Origin: Methylobacterium sp. BTF04 | Lineage (GTDB): Bacteria > Pseudomonadota > Alphaproteobacteria > Rhizobiales > Beijerinckiaceae | Direction of reading: 5' to 3' | Assembly: GCF_010692745.1 (NCBI RefSeq) | Contig: NZ_JAAHTB010000005.1 | Span: 62,001-126,000 of the forward strand | Length of the DNA stretch: 64,000 nt | Shown here: positions 53,230-61,471 of the stretch, piece after piece | How the letters are laid out: every line of letters begins with the position of its first letter | Position numbering within the stretch: position 1 is the first letter of the stretch | The notes under the pieces: generated by a model | Told to the model about the DNA's origin: nothing | Databases searched by the model: none | Seen by the model: the letters and a program-made list of their open reading frames with translations, nothing else | Made by a program: the position numbers and the translations under genes

Positions 53230-54180
53230 TCAGCCGTGGCGCGGGTTGGCGCCCTGGACGGTCCGGCCGACAGCATCCGCCTCCTGTCCGAGTTCCAGCA
53301 GCACGATCTCGGGCGGAACTCCGAGGCGAACCGGAATGCGGCTGACGCCGAAACCACCCGAGATGATCATGTTGCGGCCCTTCAGGCGGACATGACCATA
53401 CGCGAAGGTGTTGCCGCGCTTGGACGGGATGACCGGGGAATAGCCGAACAGGCGAATCTGACCGCCATGGGTATGGCCCGCCAACGTCAGTGAGACGCGA
53501 TCCGGCACCTCCAGAAACAGGTCCGGCTCATGGATCATCAGGAGAACCGGCGCCGCGTCGGTGACCTGGGCCAGAGTGCCGGGAAGATCGTCGAAGCCGC
53601 CCCCGATGCCCTGAATGGTGAACGGCTCCTGATCGCCGACGCCGGCGATCCAGAACGGCTGCCCATCCTTGACCAGCCGCAGCGCCTTGTTCTCCATTAC
53701 GGGGATCCCGCGCGCCTCGAGGGCGCGCTGCGCCTCCACCGGGCCCTTGCGCAAGGCCTGCGCCCGCTCATCGTCCCACCAATCATGATTGCCAAGGATC
53801 GCGTGAACGCCGAGCGGCGCCCGCAGGCCCTCGACCACGCGGGCGAACTCGATGAGCGGCACCTTGCGGAAAGTGACGCGCGGACCGCCGGGGTAATCGC
53901 CCAGCATCAGGATCAGATCGGGCTTCAGCGCGTTCGTCGCATCGACGATTTCAGCGATCCGATCGAGCGGCATGAACGGCTCGCCCACATGGAAGTCGGC
54001 GAGCACCGCCACCCGCAACGACAGACCCGGGGTCCAATTCGGCAGGACGGGCGCATAGCGCGTGACCACGAGGCGATAGAGCGGTTCGATCCCGAATCCG
54101 TACACACCGGTCGCAGCGCCGACGGCGGCGAGACTGCCGGCCCCGGCCAGGAACTGCCGTCGACTCGGCAGGATCAACAT
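53230..54180 (-). CDS. Metallophosphoesterase with twin-arginine signal (YaeI-like)
   Basis: This 316-residue protein has a Tat-type start (SRRQFLAGAGS at about 7-17) and a calcineurin-like fold with all metal motifs: ADFHVG, LGDYPGG, GNHDWW and GHTHGGQ. Members of this group (YaeI/YkuE) hydrolyse phosphodiesters such as UDP-2,3-diacylglucosamine or other envelope lipids. The ATG at 54180 is the only start that gives the signal. It would work outside the cytoplasm, membrane anchored or free. Confidence 0.88.
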   Translation of the reverse strand: MLILPSRRQFLAGAGSLAAVGAATGVYGFGIEPLYRLVVTRYAPVLPNWTPGLSLRVAVLADFHVGEPFMPLDRIAEIVDATNALKPDLILMLGDYPGGPRVTFRKVPLIEFARVVEGLRAPLGVHAILGNHDWWDDERAQALRKGPVEAQRALEARGIPVMENKALRLVKDGQPFWIAGVGDQEPFTIQGIGGGFDDLPGTLAQVTDAAPVLLMIHEPDLFLEVPDRVSLTLAGHTHGGQIRLFGYSPVIPSKRGNTFAYGHVRLKGRNMIISGGFGVSRIPVRLGVPPEIVLLELGQEADAVGRTVQGANPRHG

Positions 54181-54308
54181 CGGCGACGCCCTCGATCGCT
54201 GGAAACCAGTCTCCCTCTCGACGCCAATGGTGACGAATTGAGGACGGCGCCCACCGCCCTCAAGCGGTAGACGCCATCTCTTTAGAAACGCCTACTGCAG
54301 CGCAGCAA

Positions 54309-54524
54309 TCAGCCCAACGGCGTATCTTCATGCGGGAAGCGCACCGAAATTCGGGCGTTGCGCGCCTCGCGCGTCGCGGTCTTGGCAGTCGCGGCGCTGC
54401 GTACGGCGGCGGCGAGGGCCGGCAGCGCCACCGGACGATAGGTCTCGGCATCGCGGTCGGGCACGATCGAACGACGATCCGACAGGGAGGTGGCGGCGTT
54501 CCGGGTCTGCTCGGGGGAGTACAT
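54309..54524 (-). CDS. Possible small protein, function unknown
   Basis: A 71-residue frame starts MYSPEQTRNAATSLSDRRS and is hydrophilic with an Ala/Arg-rich helix in the middle and RFPHEDTPLG at the end. It has a GCAGGAC ribosome-site candidate. No family is recognised, and the competing frame on the opposite strand is equally open, so this is a tentative call. The 54525-54844 gap upstream has no other candidate gene. Confidence 0.35.
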   Translation of the reverse strand: MYSPEQTRNAATSLSDRRSIVPDRDAETYRPVALPALAAAVRSAATAKTATREARNARISVRFPHEDTPLG

Positions 54525-54779
54525 CGAACGGGTGTCCTGCTGCGCTCTGGAAATCACCCCGGATCCTGACGTCCGGGCCGTGACCACGCGCGTCTCCCGG
54601 GCACCTGACGGCTCGACCCCGGACGAACGTTGAGCGGCTACCGACCCATAAGGCTTCCCCCAAGATGAATGGAACCTTAAGGCTCGGACCTTCCGCAGAA
54701 CTCCCCCTGCGACCAGTCATAGCGGCGAGGAAATTTAGCAACATTCAAGGATAAATCCGCCCGCACTGCAAAACGGGGT

Positions 54780-54859
54780 GCGGCACTGCACATCTGTTCT
54801 TGCTGCAGTGCCGCTACCGGCGGCCTCATACCCGGGGGGCGGCCTCATACCCGGGCGGC
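54780..54859. repeat. Inverted and tandem repeats beyond the aminotransferase stop codon
   Basis: GCGGCACTGCA (54780-54790) and TGCAGTGCCGC (54804-54814) are 11-bp inverted arms around a 13-bp loop, placed to end the minus-strand transcript. Next to it, an 18-19 bp unit reading GGCGGCCTCATACCCGGG occurs twice in tandem (about 54820-54856), the second copy including the stop codon of the aminotransferase. Confidence 0.6.
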
Positions 54860-56236
54860 GGCCTGCAGACCCTCGGTGGCGATCCAGGCCTCGGTCCGGT
54901 CGAGCGCCCGCGTCAGGCGGTCGAACAGGGTGTCGATCTCGTCGCGGCTGATGACCAGCGGTGGACACACGGCGACGCGGTCCCCGGAGAGGAAGCGCAC
55001 GATCAGCCCCTCGGCCTGCGCGAAGGCGACGCAACGCGCGGCGATTCCGGCCTTAGGCTCGTATTGGCGCTTCGACGCCTTGTCGGCGACGATCTCGATA
55101 CCGCCGATGAGCCCGAGTCCGCGCGCTTCGCCCACGAGCGGGTGATCGGCCAAGGCCGACAGCCGCGCCTGGAAATGCGGTGCCTTCTCGGCGACACCTT
55201 CGATGATGCGGTCGCGCTTGTAGATTGCGATGGTCTTGATCGCGACGGCGCAGGCGACCGGGTGACCGGAATAGGTCGTGCCATGGCCGAAGGTGCCGAG
55301 CTTGGCGCTTTGCTGCACCATCAGGCGGTAGAGCGGTTCATCCACGGTGACGCCGCCGAGCGGGAGGTAGCCCGAGGTGACCGCCTTGGCGAAGGACAGG
55401 CTGTCGGGGCGCATGCCCATCGCCTCCGAACCGAACCAGGTCCCGAGCCGCCCGAACCCGCAGATCACCTCGTCGGCGATGAAGCGGACGTCGTGGATTG
55501 CGAGCACCGCCTGGATTTTTTCGTAGTAGCCCGTGGGCGGCACGATGGCCCCGCCGGCGCCCAGTACCGGCTCGGCGACGAAGGCCGCCACGGTTTCCGG
55601 TCCTTCGCGCTGGATCAGAGCATCGAGTTCGGCGGCGAGCCGCGTGGTGAACGCGTCCTCGGTCTCGCCGGTTTCGGCGTAGCGGTAATGGTGCGGGCAG
55701 CCGGTGTGGAGAAAGCCCGGCAGGGGCAGGTCCCAGTCGGCATGGTTGGCCGGCAGCCCGGTCATCGAGGCGCTGGCCACGGTCACCCCGTGATAGCCCT
55801 TGATATGGGAGATGATCTTTTTCTTCTTCGGCCGGCCCAGTGCGTTGTTCATGTACCAGGTGAGCTTGACCTGGGTGTCGTTGGATTCCGAACCCGAAGA
55901 GGTGAAGAACACCTTCGAGGTCGGGATCGGCATCAGCTCCTTGAGCGTCTCGGCGAGCTCGATCGCCGGATCGTGACTGCGCCCCGAGAACAGGTGGGTG
56001 AACGGCAGCCGGGCCATCTGCTCGCTGGCCGCCTCCACCAATTCCTCGTTCGAATACCCGAGCGCTGTGCACCACAGGCCGGCCATGCCCTCGAGATAGG
56101 GCCGGCCATCGGTATCGTAGACCCAGACCCCGTGCCCGCGCTCCAGAATCAGAGGCCCGGTCTCGCGAAACGTCGCGAGGTTGGTATAGGGGTGGATGAG
56201 GGTTTCAACGTCGCGGGTCGCGAGGTTCGAGAGCAT
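54845..56236 (-). CDS. Class III pyridoxal-phosphate aminotransferase
   Basis: This 463-residue enzyme belongs to the omega-amino acid/pyruvate transaminase group. TSSGSESNDTQVKL binds the PLP phosphate, FIADEVICGFGRLG is the class III signature with the key Asp, and SFAKAVTSGYLPLGG contains the Schiff-base Lys. It probably moves the amino group of beta-alanine, taurine, putrescine or a similar amine to pyruvate; substrate is not deducible. The ATG at 56236 starts MLSNLATRDVETLIHPYTNL. It diverges from the cysteine-rich gene at 56342. Confidence 0.92.
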   Translation of the reverse strand: MLSNLATRDVETLIHPYTNLATFRETGPLILERGHGVWVYDTDGRPYLEGMAGLWCTALGYSNEELVEAASEQMARLPFTHLFSGRSHDPAIELAETLKELMPIPTSKVFFTSSGSESNDTQVKLTWYMNNALGRPKKKKIISHIKGYHGVTVASASMTGLPANHADWDLPLPGFLHTGCPHHYRYAETGETEDAFTTRLAAELDALIQREGPETVAAFVAEPVLGAGGAIVPPTGYYEKIQAVLAIHDVRFIADEVICGFGRLGTWFGSEAMGMRPDSLSFAKAVTSGYLPLGGVTVDEPLYRLMVQQSAKLGTFGHGTTYSGHPVACAVAIKTIAIYKRDRIIEGVAEKAPHFQARLSALADHPLVGEARGLGLIGGIEIVADKASKRQYEPKAGIAARCVAFAQAEGLIVRFLSGDRVAVCPPLVISRDEIDTLFDRLTRALDRTEAWIATEGLQAAARV

Positions 56237-56341
56237 TCTTTTGCCTGATGGGTGGCCGAGGGCCGACATGCGGCGATGCGCGACTGTAACGACCCTGGCC
56301 GACCGCATAAACCCGCGCGACGTCGCAACCGGACCGGACCC

Positions 56342-56881
56342 ATGCTCGATCCCGCAACCATCGTCGCCCATCCGGCTCCCGGCCGCGCCTGCGGCCCGTG
56401 CACCCTGTGCTGCAAAGTCTACGATGTCCCCGCGGTGGAGAGCGTGGCGGGCGAATGGTGTCGCCACACCAAACAGGGCCGCGGCTGCGCCATCCACCCC
56501 ACCCGCCCCGACCATTGCCGCGCCTTCCACTGCCTGTGGATGACGGAGGCGTGGCTCGGCCCGGAATGGAAGCCGGACCGCGCCAAGATGGTGCTCAGCC
56601 TCGATCCGGTGTCGCGCCACATGAACGTGCAGGTCGATCCGGGCCAGCCCAACGCGTGGCGACGAGACCCGTATTATGGCCAGCTGAAGCGCTGGGCCCA
56701 GGCCTCGCTGGCGCAGAAGCGCCACGTCCTCGTCCACCTCAACAAGGCGACGACGGTGGTGCTGCCCGACCGCGACGTGGCGCTCGGCGTGTTCGAACCC
56801 GGCGACCGAATGGTGGCGCGCGAACGGATGACGCCCAACGGCATCGTGATCGATGTCGAGAAGGTCCGTGATGCCGCCTGA
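56342..56881 (+). CDS. Cysteine-cluster protein (YkgJ/CxxCxxCC-like)
   Basis: This 179-residue protein has eight cysteines in the first third (17, 20, 23, 24, 40, 49, 59, 64) in the order CxxCxxCC, C, C, C and C. This resembles the zinc- or iron-sulphur-binding YkgJ family. The C-terminal two thirds form a separate beta-rich region (LVHLNKATTVVLPDRDVALG) with no family I recognise. The ATG at 56342 begins MLDPATIVAHPAPGR. The gene overlaps the next HAD gene by 11 bp, implying translational coupling. Confidence 0.65.
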   Translation: MLDPATIVAHPAPGRACGPCTLCCKVYDVPAVESVAGEWCRHTKQGRGCAIHPTRPDHCRAFHCLWMTEAWLGPEWKPDRAKMVLSLDPVSRHMNVQVDPGQPNAWRRDPYYGQLKRWAQASLAQKRHVLVHLNKATTVVLPDRDVALGVFEPGDRMVARERMTPNGIVIDVEKVRDAA

Positions 56882-57593
56882 GCGTCTTCGCGGCATCCTG
56901 TTAGACAAGGACGGCACGCTGATCGACTTCGACCGGACCTGGGGGCCTGCCGCCTACGCGGTGATGACACGCGTGGCGGACGGCGATCGGGGGCGGATCG
57001 AGGCCCTGATGCGGGTCAGCCATTACGTCGAGGACGAGCGGCGCTTCCTCGCGACCTCGCCGCTCATCGCCGGCTCGTCGGCGGTCTATGGCCCGCTCTG
57101 GGCGCGCGCGCTCGGATGCGCGGCGGGGCCGGCGCTCTATGGCGAGATGGACCGGCTGTTCCGCGAGGAGGGCCTGCGCGCGCTGACCCCCATCGGCCAA
57201 CCGGCGCAGATCGCCGCGACGTTGACGGAACGGGGCCATGCCGTCGGCATCGCCACCAACGATGCCGAGGCCTCTGCGCGGGCACAAGGAACCGCGCTCG
57301 GCCTCGACCCCTATCTGGCTTTCGTCGCGGGCTATGACTCAGGTCACGGCGGCAAGCCCGAGCCGGGCATGGTTCTGGCCTTCGCGGCGCATCTCGGCGT
57401 GGCGCCGACCGCGGTCGCGCTGGTGGGGGACTCGACCTACGACCTCGTCGCCGCCCGTGCGGCCGGCGCCATGGCGATCGCGGTGCTCAGCGGTCCGGCG
57501 GGGGAGGGCGCCCGAACCGAGCTGGCACCGCTCGCCGACCACGTCATCGGATCGATCATGGACCTGCCGGCGCTGCTGGCCGGGATGTCCTGA
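56871..57593 (+). CDS. HAD family hydrolase
   Basis: This 240-residue protein has HAD motifs: nucleophile Asp12 and Asp14 (LDKDGTLIDFD), the Thr/Asn motif GIATNDAEASA, Lys in GGKPEPGMV and VGDSTYDLVAA. It is a Gph-type subclass IA phosphatase for a small phosphoester. The ATG at 56871 overlaps the preceding cysteine-cluster gene; a GTG-type start at 56853 is less likely. The second HAD enzyme of the window (49713-50408) is only a distant relative. Confidence 0.85.
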   Translation: MPPERLRGILLDKDGTLIDFDRTWGPAAYAVMTRVADGDRGRIEALMRVSHYVEDERRFLATSPLIAGSSAVYGPLWARALGCAAGPALYGEMDRLFREEGLRALTPIGQPAQIAATLTERGHAVGIATNDAEASARAQGTALGLDPYLAFVAGYDSGHGGKPEPGMVLAFAAHLGVAPTAVALVGDSTYDLVAARAAGAMAIAVLSGPAGEGARTELAPLADHVIGSIMDLPALLAGMS

Positions 57594-57721
57594 TCGTTCA
57601 CGCGGCCATCGACGCCGAACGTCGAAGATCGTCTCAACGGTCCCGAACCGCAGGCGCGGTGCGTGGAGCGTTCCGGAGTTCAGCCACCACGAAACCGCGT
57701 CCGTCGCGATTGGCAGCGGAG

Positions 57722-58207
57722 CTACGAGCCCGCATCCTCGCGGGCGACCTCGCGCCATTGCTGCACCAGCCGATCGAAGGCGGCGATGTCATCCCGCGCG
57801 AGCCGGCCCAACGTCCGGGCCACGTAGGATTTCTGCGCCGCGATGCCGCGGGTGGCGAGGTCGGCGCCGGCTGGGGTGAGGTGCAGGGCGTGCGAGCGCC
57901 GGTCGCCGGGAATGGCGCGGCGCTCGACGAGACCGGCCTCCACAAGCCGGTCGATCAATCCTGAAACATTGCCCTTGGTGACGTAGAGCCGGGCAGCCAG
58001 ATCCTGCTGGGTCAGCCCCTCGCATTCGGTGAGGGTCGAGAGCGCATCGAATTGCGGGATCGAGAGACCGAGTTCGCGTAACGCCATACCCATGGCGGCC
58101 GTGACGCGGCGGTTGAGCCGGACGAAGCGAAACCAGACCCGAAGAGGGTCGGGATCGCGCGGGTCGGGATCGTGCGGTTCGGGCTGAGGGGGTACGGACG
58201 CGGACAT
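57722..58207 (-). CDS. MarR family transcriptional regulator
   Basis: This 161-residue protein has a winged helix-turn-helix of MarR type. LSIPQFDALSTLTECEGLTQ leads into the recognition helix LYVTKGNVSGLIDRL, followed by the wing VERRAIPGDRRSHALHLT with the conserved Asp-Arg-Arg. N-terminal residues are Pro/Asp/His-rich. It likely represses nearby or own genes in response to a small ligand. It is divergent from the DUF1499 gene, 134 bp apart, so both may be under its control. Confidence 0.9.
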   Translation of the reverse strand: MSASVPPQPEPHDPDPRDPDPLRVWFRFVRLNRRVTAAMGMALRELGLSIPQFDALSTLTECEGLTQQDLAARLYVTKGNVSGLIDRLVEAGLVERRAIPGDRRSHALHLTPAGADLATRGIAAQKSYVARTLGRLARDDIAAFDRLVQQWREVAREDAGS

Positions 58208-58341
58208 CGTGCCTGCCGCTATAACAGAACCGCGGCCCGCCGGAAGCTGTGCCGGCGGGTGGCGTGCCGACCCGAGGACCGGTACAGCTTCGGTCTCCGC
58301 GCGATCCCGCGCGCCTCCCGGACAGCGATCCCGCCCCCCTG

Positions 58342-59121
58342 ATGCGTCGTCTGCCCTTCGAGGAACCGATCACCCGCGCCGGCCCCTACGCGCGAATGAT
58401 GGCGATGCTGTCGCTCCTCGCAACTTTGTTCGCCCTGATTCTGGTCCGCGATCCGCGGGCGGATTCCGGAGCGGCACTGACGGCCCTCGGCGGTGGTCTC
58501 GCGCTGGCGCTCGTCGCCGTCGGGCTGGCGCTCATCGCCTTCGTGCGGGTCTGGCGCGAAGGCGCCCGCGGCCTCGGGGCCGCCCTGGCCGGGCTCTTCG
58601 TGGCGAGCCTCGTTCTCGGATACCCGGCCTACGCGGCCCTGCGCGGCTTGCGCCTTCCGGCGCTGTCGGACGTCACCACCGATATCGACAATCCGCCCGC
58701 CTTCTCGCGCTCGAAGGCGGCATTCGCCGCCCGCGACGGACGCTACCCAGTCGATCCGGGGGCCGCAGCCCGGGCCGAGCAGCGCGCGGCCTATCCGCAG
58801 ATCGCGCCGCTCACCCTCGACCTCGACGCCGACGAGGCGTTCGAACTCGCCCGCAAGGCGGCGGTGAACCGGCGCTGGCAGATCGTCGAGGCGATCCGCC
58901 CCGGCGGCCGCATCGGCAATGGGCGGATCGAAGCGGTGGCCCGGGGCCTCGTCCTCAACCTCGCCGACGACGTCACCGTCCGGGTGCGCCCGCGCGCCGA
59001 CGGGGCCCGCATCGACGTGCGGTCGGCCTCGCGTCTCGGAGGCCGCGACTTCGGCGCCAATGCCGACCGCATCCGGGCCTTTCTCGACGAAGTCGCCAAC
59101 CTCGCCATCGCGGTGAAGTGA
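58342..59121 (+). CDS. DUF1499 membrane protein
   Basis: This 259-residue protein has three N-terminal transmembrane helices (about 12-30, 42-62 and 72-95) followed by a DUF1499 domain (about 125-255). Its pieces are PPAFSRSKAAFAARDGRYP, FELARKAAVNRRWQIVEA, LADDVTVRVRPRADGARIDV and GGRDFGANADRIRAFL. The family has no known function. The ATG at 58342 begins MRRLPFEEP; an extension to 58249 is Pro/Arg-rich and unlikely. It is divergent from the MarR regulator. Confidence 0.82.
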   Translation: MRRLPFEEPITRAGPYARMMAMLSLLATLFALILVRDPRADSGAALTALGGGLALALVAVGLALIAFVRVWREGARGLGAALAGLFVASLVLGYPAYAALRGLRLPALSDVTTDIDNPPAFSRSKAAFAARDGRYPVDPGAAARAEQRAAYPQIAPLTLDLDADEAFELARKAAVNRRWQIVEAIRPGGRIGNGRIEAVARGLVLNLADDVTVRVRPRADGARIDVRSASRLGGRDFGANADRIRAFLDEVANLAIAVK

Positions 59122-59125
59122 TCGC

Positions 59126-60058
59126 TCACGCGAGGGTGTAGATCCCCTCCAGCCGGGGCGGTCCATCGGTCGCCACGAGGTCGCGCTCCACCAGATCCTC
59201 CAGATGGGCGAAGACCGAGAGCGCGGCGGCCCCGCGCAGGGCCGGAGCGAGTCCCTGGTAGATCACCGCGACGATGGAACGGATGTCGCTATCGCCCGCG
59301 GCGAGACGGGCACGGATCGCGGTCTCGCGTTGGCGGCGATGGGCGGCGAGACCCCGCACGAACCGGCGCGGATCGCGCACCGGGCCGCCATGGCCCGGCC
59401 AATAGACCGCCTCGGGCCGATCCCGCAGCTTGTCGAGGGAGGCGAGGTAGGCGCGCATCGAGCCGTCGGGCGGCGCGACGATGGTGGTGGACCACGCCAT
59501 GACGTGGTCGCCGGAGAACAGGGCGTTCTCCTCGGGCAGCGCGAAGGCGAGGTGGTTCATGGTGTGGCCGGGCGTCTCCACCGCCACGAGGGTCCAGCCG
59601 GGGCCGGACACGGTGTCGCCCTCCGCCATCTGGCGATCGGGGCGATGCTCACGATCGGCGCTGGCATCGAGATGCGGATACTCGCCCTCGGCGAGATCGC
59701 GCGCGGCCCGGTGCGGGCCGCAGCCGACGATGGGCGCGCCGGTCCGCGCCTGGAGCAACCGGGCGCCCGGTGAATGATCGCGGTGGGTGTGCGTGACCAC
59801 GATGGCGTTGATGCGCTCACCCATCGTCGCCTCCAGCAGGCCGGCGATATGGGACGCGTCGCCGGGCCCCGGATCGATGACCGCGACCGCACCGGTACCA
59901 ACGATGTAGCTGCAGGTACCGCTGGCGGTGAACGGACTGCCGTTGGGACAAATCCGCCGGCGGATCAGGTTCGAGACCTTCACGGTGACGCCGCTCGGCG
60001 GGGTCGCTCCGTCCAACGCCGGCTCTGGGGCGGCGGGATCGGTCCGCGTCTCGCTCAC
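59126..60058 (-). CDS. MBL-fold metallo-hydrolase (LACTB2-like)
   Basis: This 310-residue protein has the metallo-beta-lactamase fold with the metal motif HTHRDH (His90, His92, Asp94, His95), a second His in ETPGHTMNH, Asp in SGDHVMAW and His in PGHGGPV. A C-terminal winged helix (VIYQGLAPALRGAAALSVFA) is typical of LACTB2-type enzymes, some of which cut single-stranded RNA. The start is GTG at 60058 with AGGTG upstream. It converges with the DUF1499 gene with 4 bp between stops. Confidence 0.88.
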   Translation of the reverse strand: MSETRTDPAAPEPALDGATPPSGVTVKVSNLIRRRICPNGSPFTASGTCSYIVGTGAVAVIDPGPGDASHIAGLLEATMGERINAIVVTHTHRDHSPGARLLQARTGAPIVGCGPHRAARDLAEGEYPHLDASADREHRPDRQMAEGDTVSGPGWTLVAVETPGHTMNHLAFALPEENALFSGDHVMAWSTTIVAPPDGSMRAYLASLDKLRDRPEAVYWPGHGGPVRDPRRFVRGLAAHRRQRETAIRARLAAGDSDIRSIVAVIYQGLAPALRGAAALSVFAHLEDLVERDLVATDGPPRLEGIYTLA

Positions 60059-60164
60059 TCGTGCACCTGCGTGCTCACTGCCGACTCCGGGCGCTCTGGA
60101 GGGTAAGCGCCGGCCCTACGCCATCGCGGCGTCCGCGACAACGCGAGGCTCACGAGACGGAGCG

Positions 60165-61184
60165 TCAGTAGACGAACGGTGAAGCGACCACGACGCGCAC
60201 GGTGGCGAAGGACGGCTCGACCTCGATGGGCGCGGCCAGGGCTTCGAAACCGCCGGCACCGGCGACCCGGATGCGCGGACCGCGATCGGCGGCGCGCATG
60301 GCCTTGCGGAAGGCCCGTGCATCGGCCTCGCGTCGCACCACATCGATCTTGGCGTCGATCTCCCGACGGGCCCGGCGGGTCAGCCCCCTGGCTTGGCGAA
60401 AATCGACCACCGTGAAGCCGCCGGTTCGCGTCGGCGTGACGACACGGGCACTCGTGGCGGTGGCGACCACGTCGCCGGCGCGCAGGGTCAGGTCGCGTTC
60501 GAGGGGCAGCGGCGCCGCGACTGTGCCTTCCGGCTGGCACGAGCACTGGTCCACGCGTTTGGTGCGGTAGAGGTTCGCCACGCCCAGGTTGCGATAGGGC
60601 TGACCGTCGAGGCCGACGGCCCGGTCGAGATCGGTCTCGGACGCGCCGAGGGTAAACAGACGAGTCGGCGCATTCGGGCAGGCGGCCGCACAGGCGGCCT
60701 CGTGCACCGGCAGGTCGGCTCGCGAGCCGAGGCGGCCGAGGGGAAACAGATAGCCGTCGCAGGCGCGCACGCAGACTGTCCGGGCGCCGAGCGCCGAAGC
60801 GGTCAGCGCTGCCGCGGCGACGGCCGAGCGCGAGGCCCGGCTCGCACGGCGACGGGGAGCCGGCAGGGCGGCCACCGGCCGGGGAGTCTGCCGCGCGAAC
60901 CGCGTCGCGGTGACCCTCCGAGCATCGGGCAGGGAGGAATAGCGTACCCGCGCGCGGTTCGGCGCGTGGAGCCGCACGACCGGCGCCTCGACCTTGCGGG
61001 ACGGGCCATGGAAAAGTTCGTCGAAGAAGTCGAACAAGCCGCCGCGCTCGGAGGCGTGGACGAGACTCGTTCCCGCCGTGACGCCGCCGAGCCCGAGCAC
61101 GAGGCCCGCCAGCGCGGTGGCGATCATCTGCTTGCGGGTGCCTGCCGGGGCAAAGCGCTGCCAGTCCAATCCCAAGCCACTCAT
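60165..61184 (-). CDS. DUF2865 domain protein, exported
   Basis: This 339-residue protein has a basic N-terminus and one hydrophobic helix (about 20-42, signal or anchor). A long Arg/Ala-rich region leads to a DUF2865 domain with the motif CVRACDGYLFPLG and paired cysteines in CAAACPNAPTRLF and QCSCQPEG. Six or more cysteines suggest disulphides outside the cytoplasm. The family is confined mostly to Hyphomicrobiales and has no known function. The ATG at 61184 begins MSGLGLDWQRFAP. Confidence 0.85.
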   Translation of the reverse strand: MSGLGLDWQRFAPAGTRKQMIATALAGLVLGLGGVTAGTSLVHASERGGLFDFFDELFHGPSRKVEAPVVRLHAPNRARVRYSSLPDARRVTATRFARQTPRPVAALPAPRRRASRASRSAVAAAALTASALGARTVCVRACDGYLFPLGRLGSRADLPVHEAACAAACPNAPTRLFTLGASETDLDRAVGLDGQPYRNLGVANLYRTKRVDQCSCQPEGTVAAPLPLERDLTLRAGDVVATATSARVVTPTRTGGFTVVDFRQARGLTRRARREIDAKIDVVRREADARAFRKAMRAADRGPRIRVAGAGGFEALAAPIEVEPSFATVRVVVASPFVY

Positions 61185-61471
61185 CCTTCAGGAAGTTAGA
61201 GCCCGCGCCAGGGCAGGGCGATCAGCGAGGTAAGGATTTCGTCAACGACAGTACTGCGCATCGGCATCACGCGTAACGCGGCTACACCTCTAGGTACACA
61301 GCGTTAGGAGGCCGATGCAACGGTGGCAAACCACCGAGACGATCGGGTTCGGATCACAAGTTGGTCGTTGGAGGCACGAGGCGGACAATATCCAAAAGAC
61401 GGGGCGGGGGAGCGACCGTTTCGTCAATCTTTGCTGCCCAAAGGTGGGGACAACCCTGAGACCGCATCGCC

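Noticed and set aside
54328-54744. 138-residue minus-strand frame overlapping the tentative 71-residue gene
   Set aside because: Arg/Gly-rich, no ribosome site and no domain; the shorter frame in another phase is slightly more plausible.
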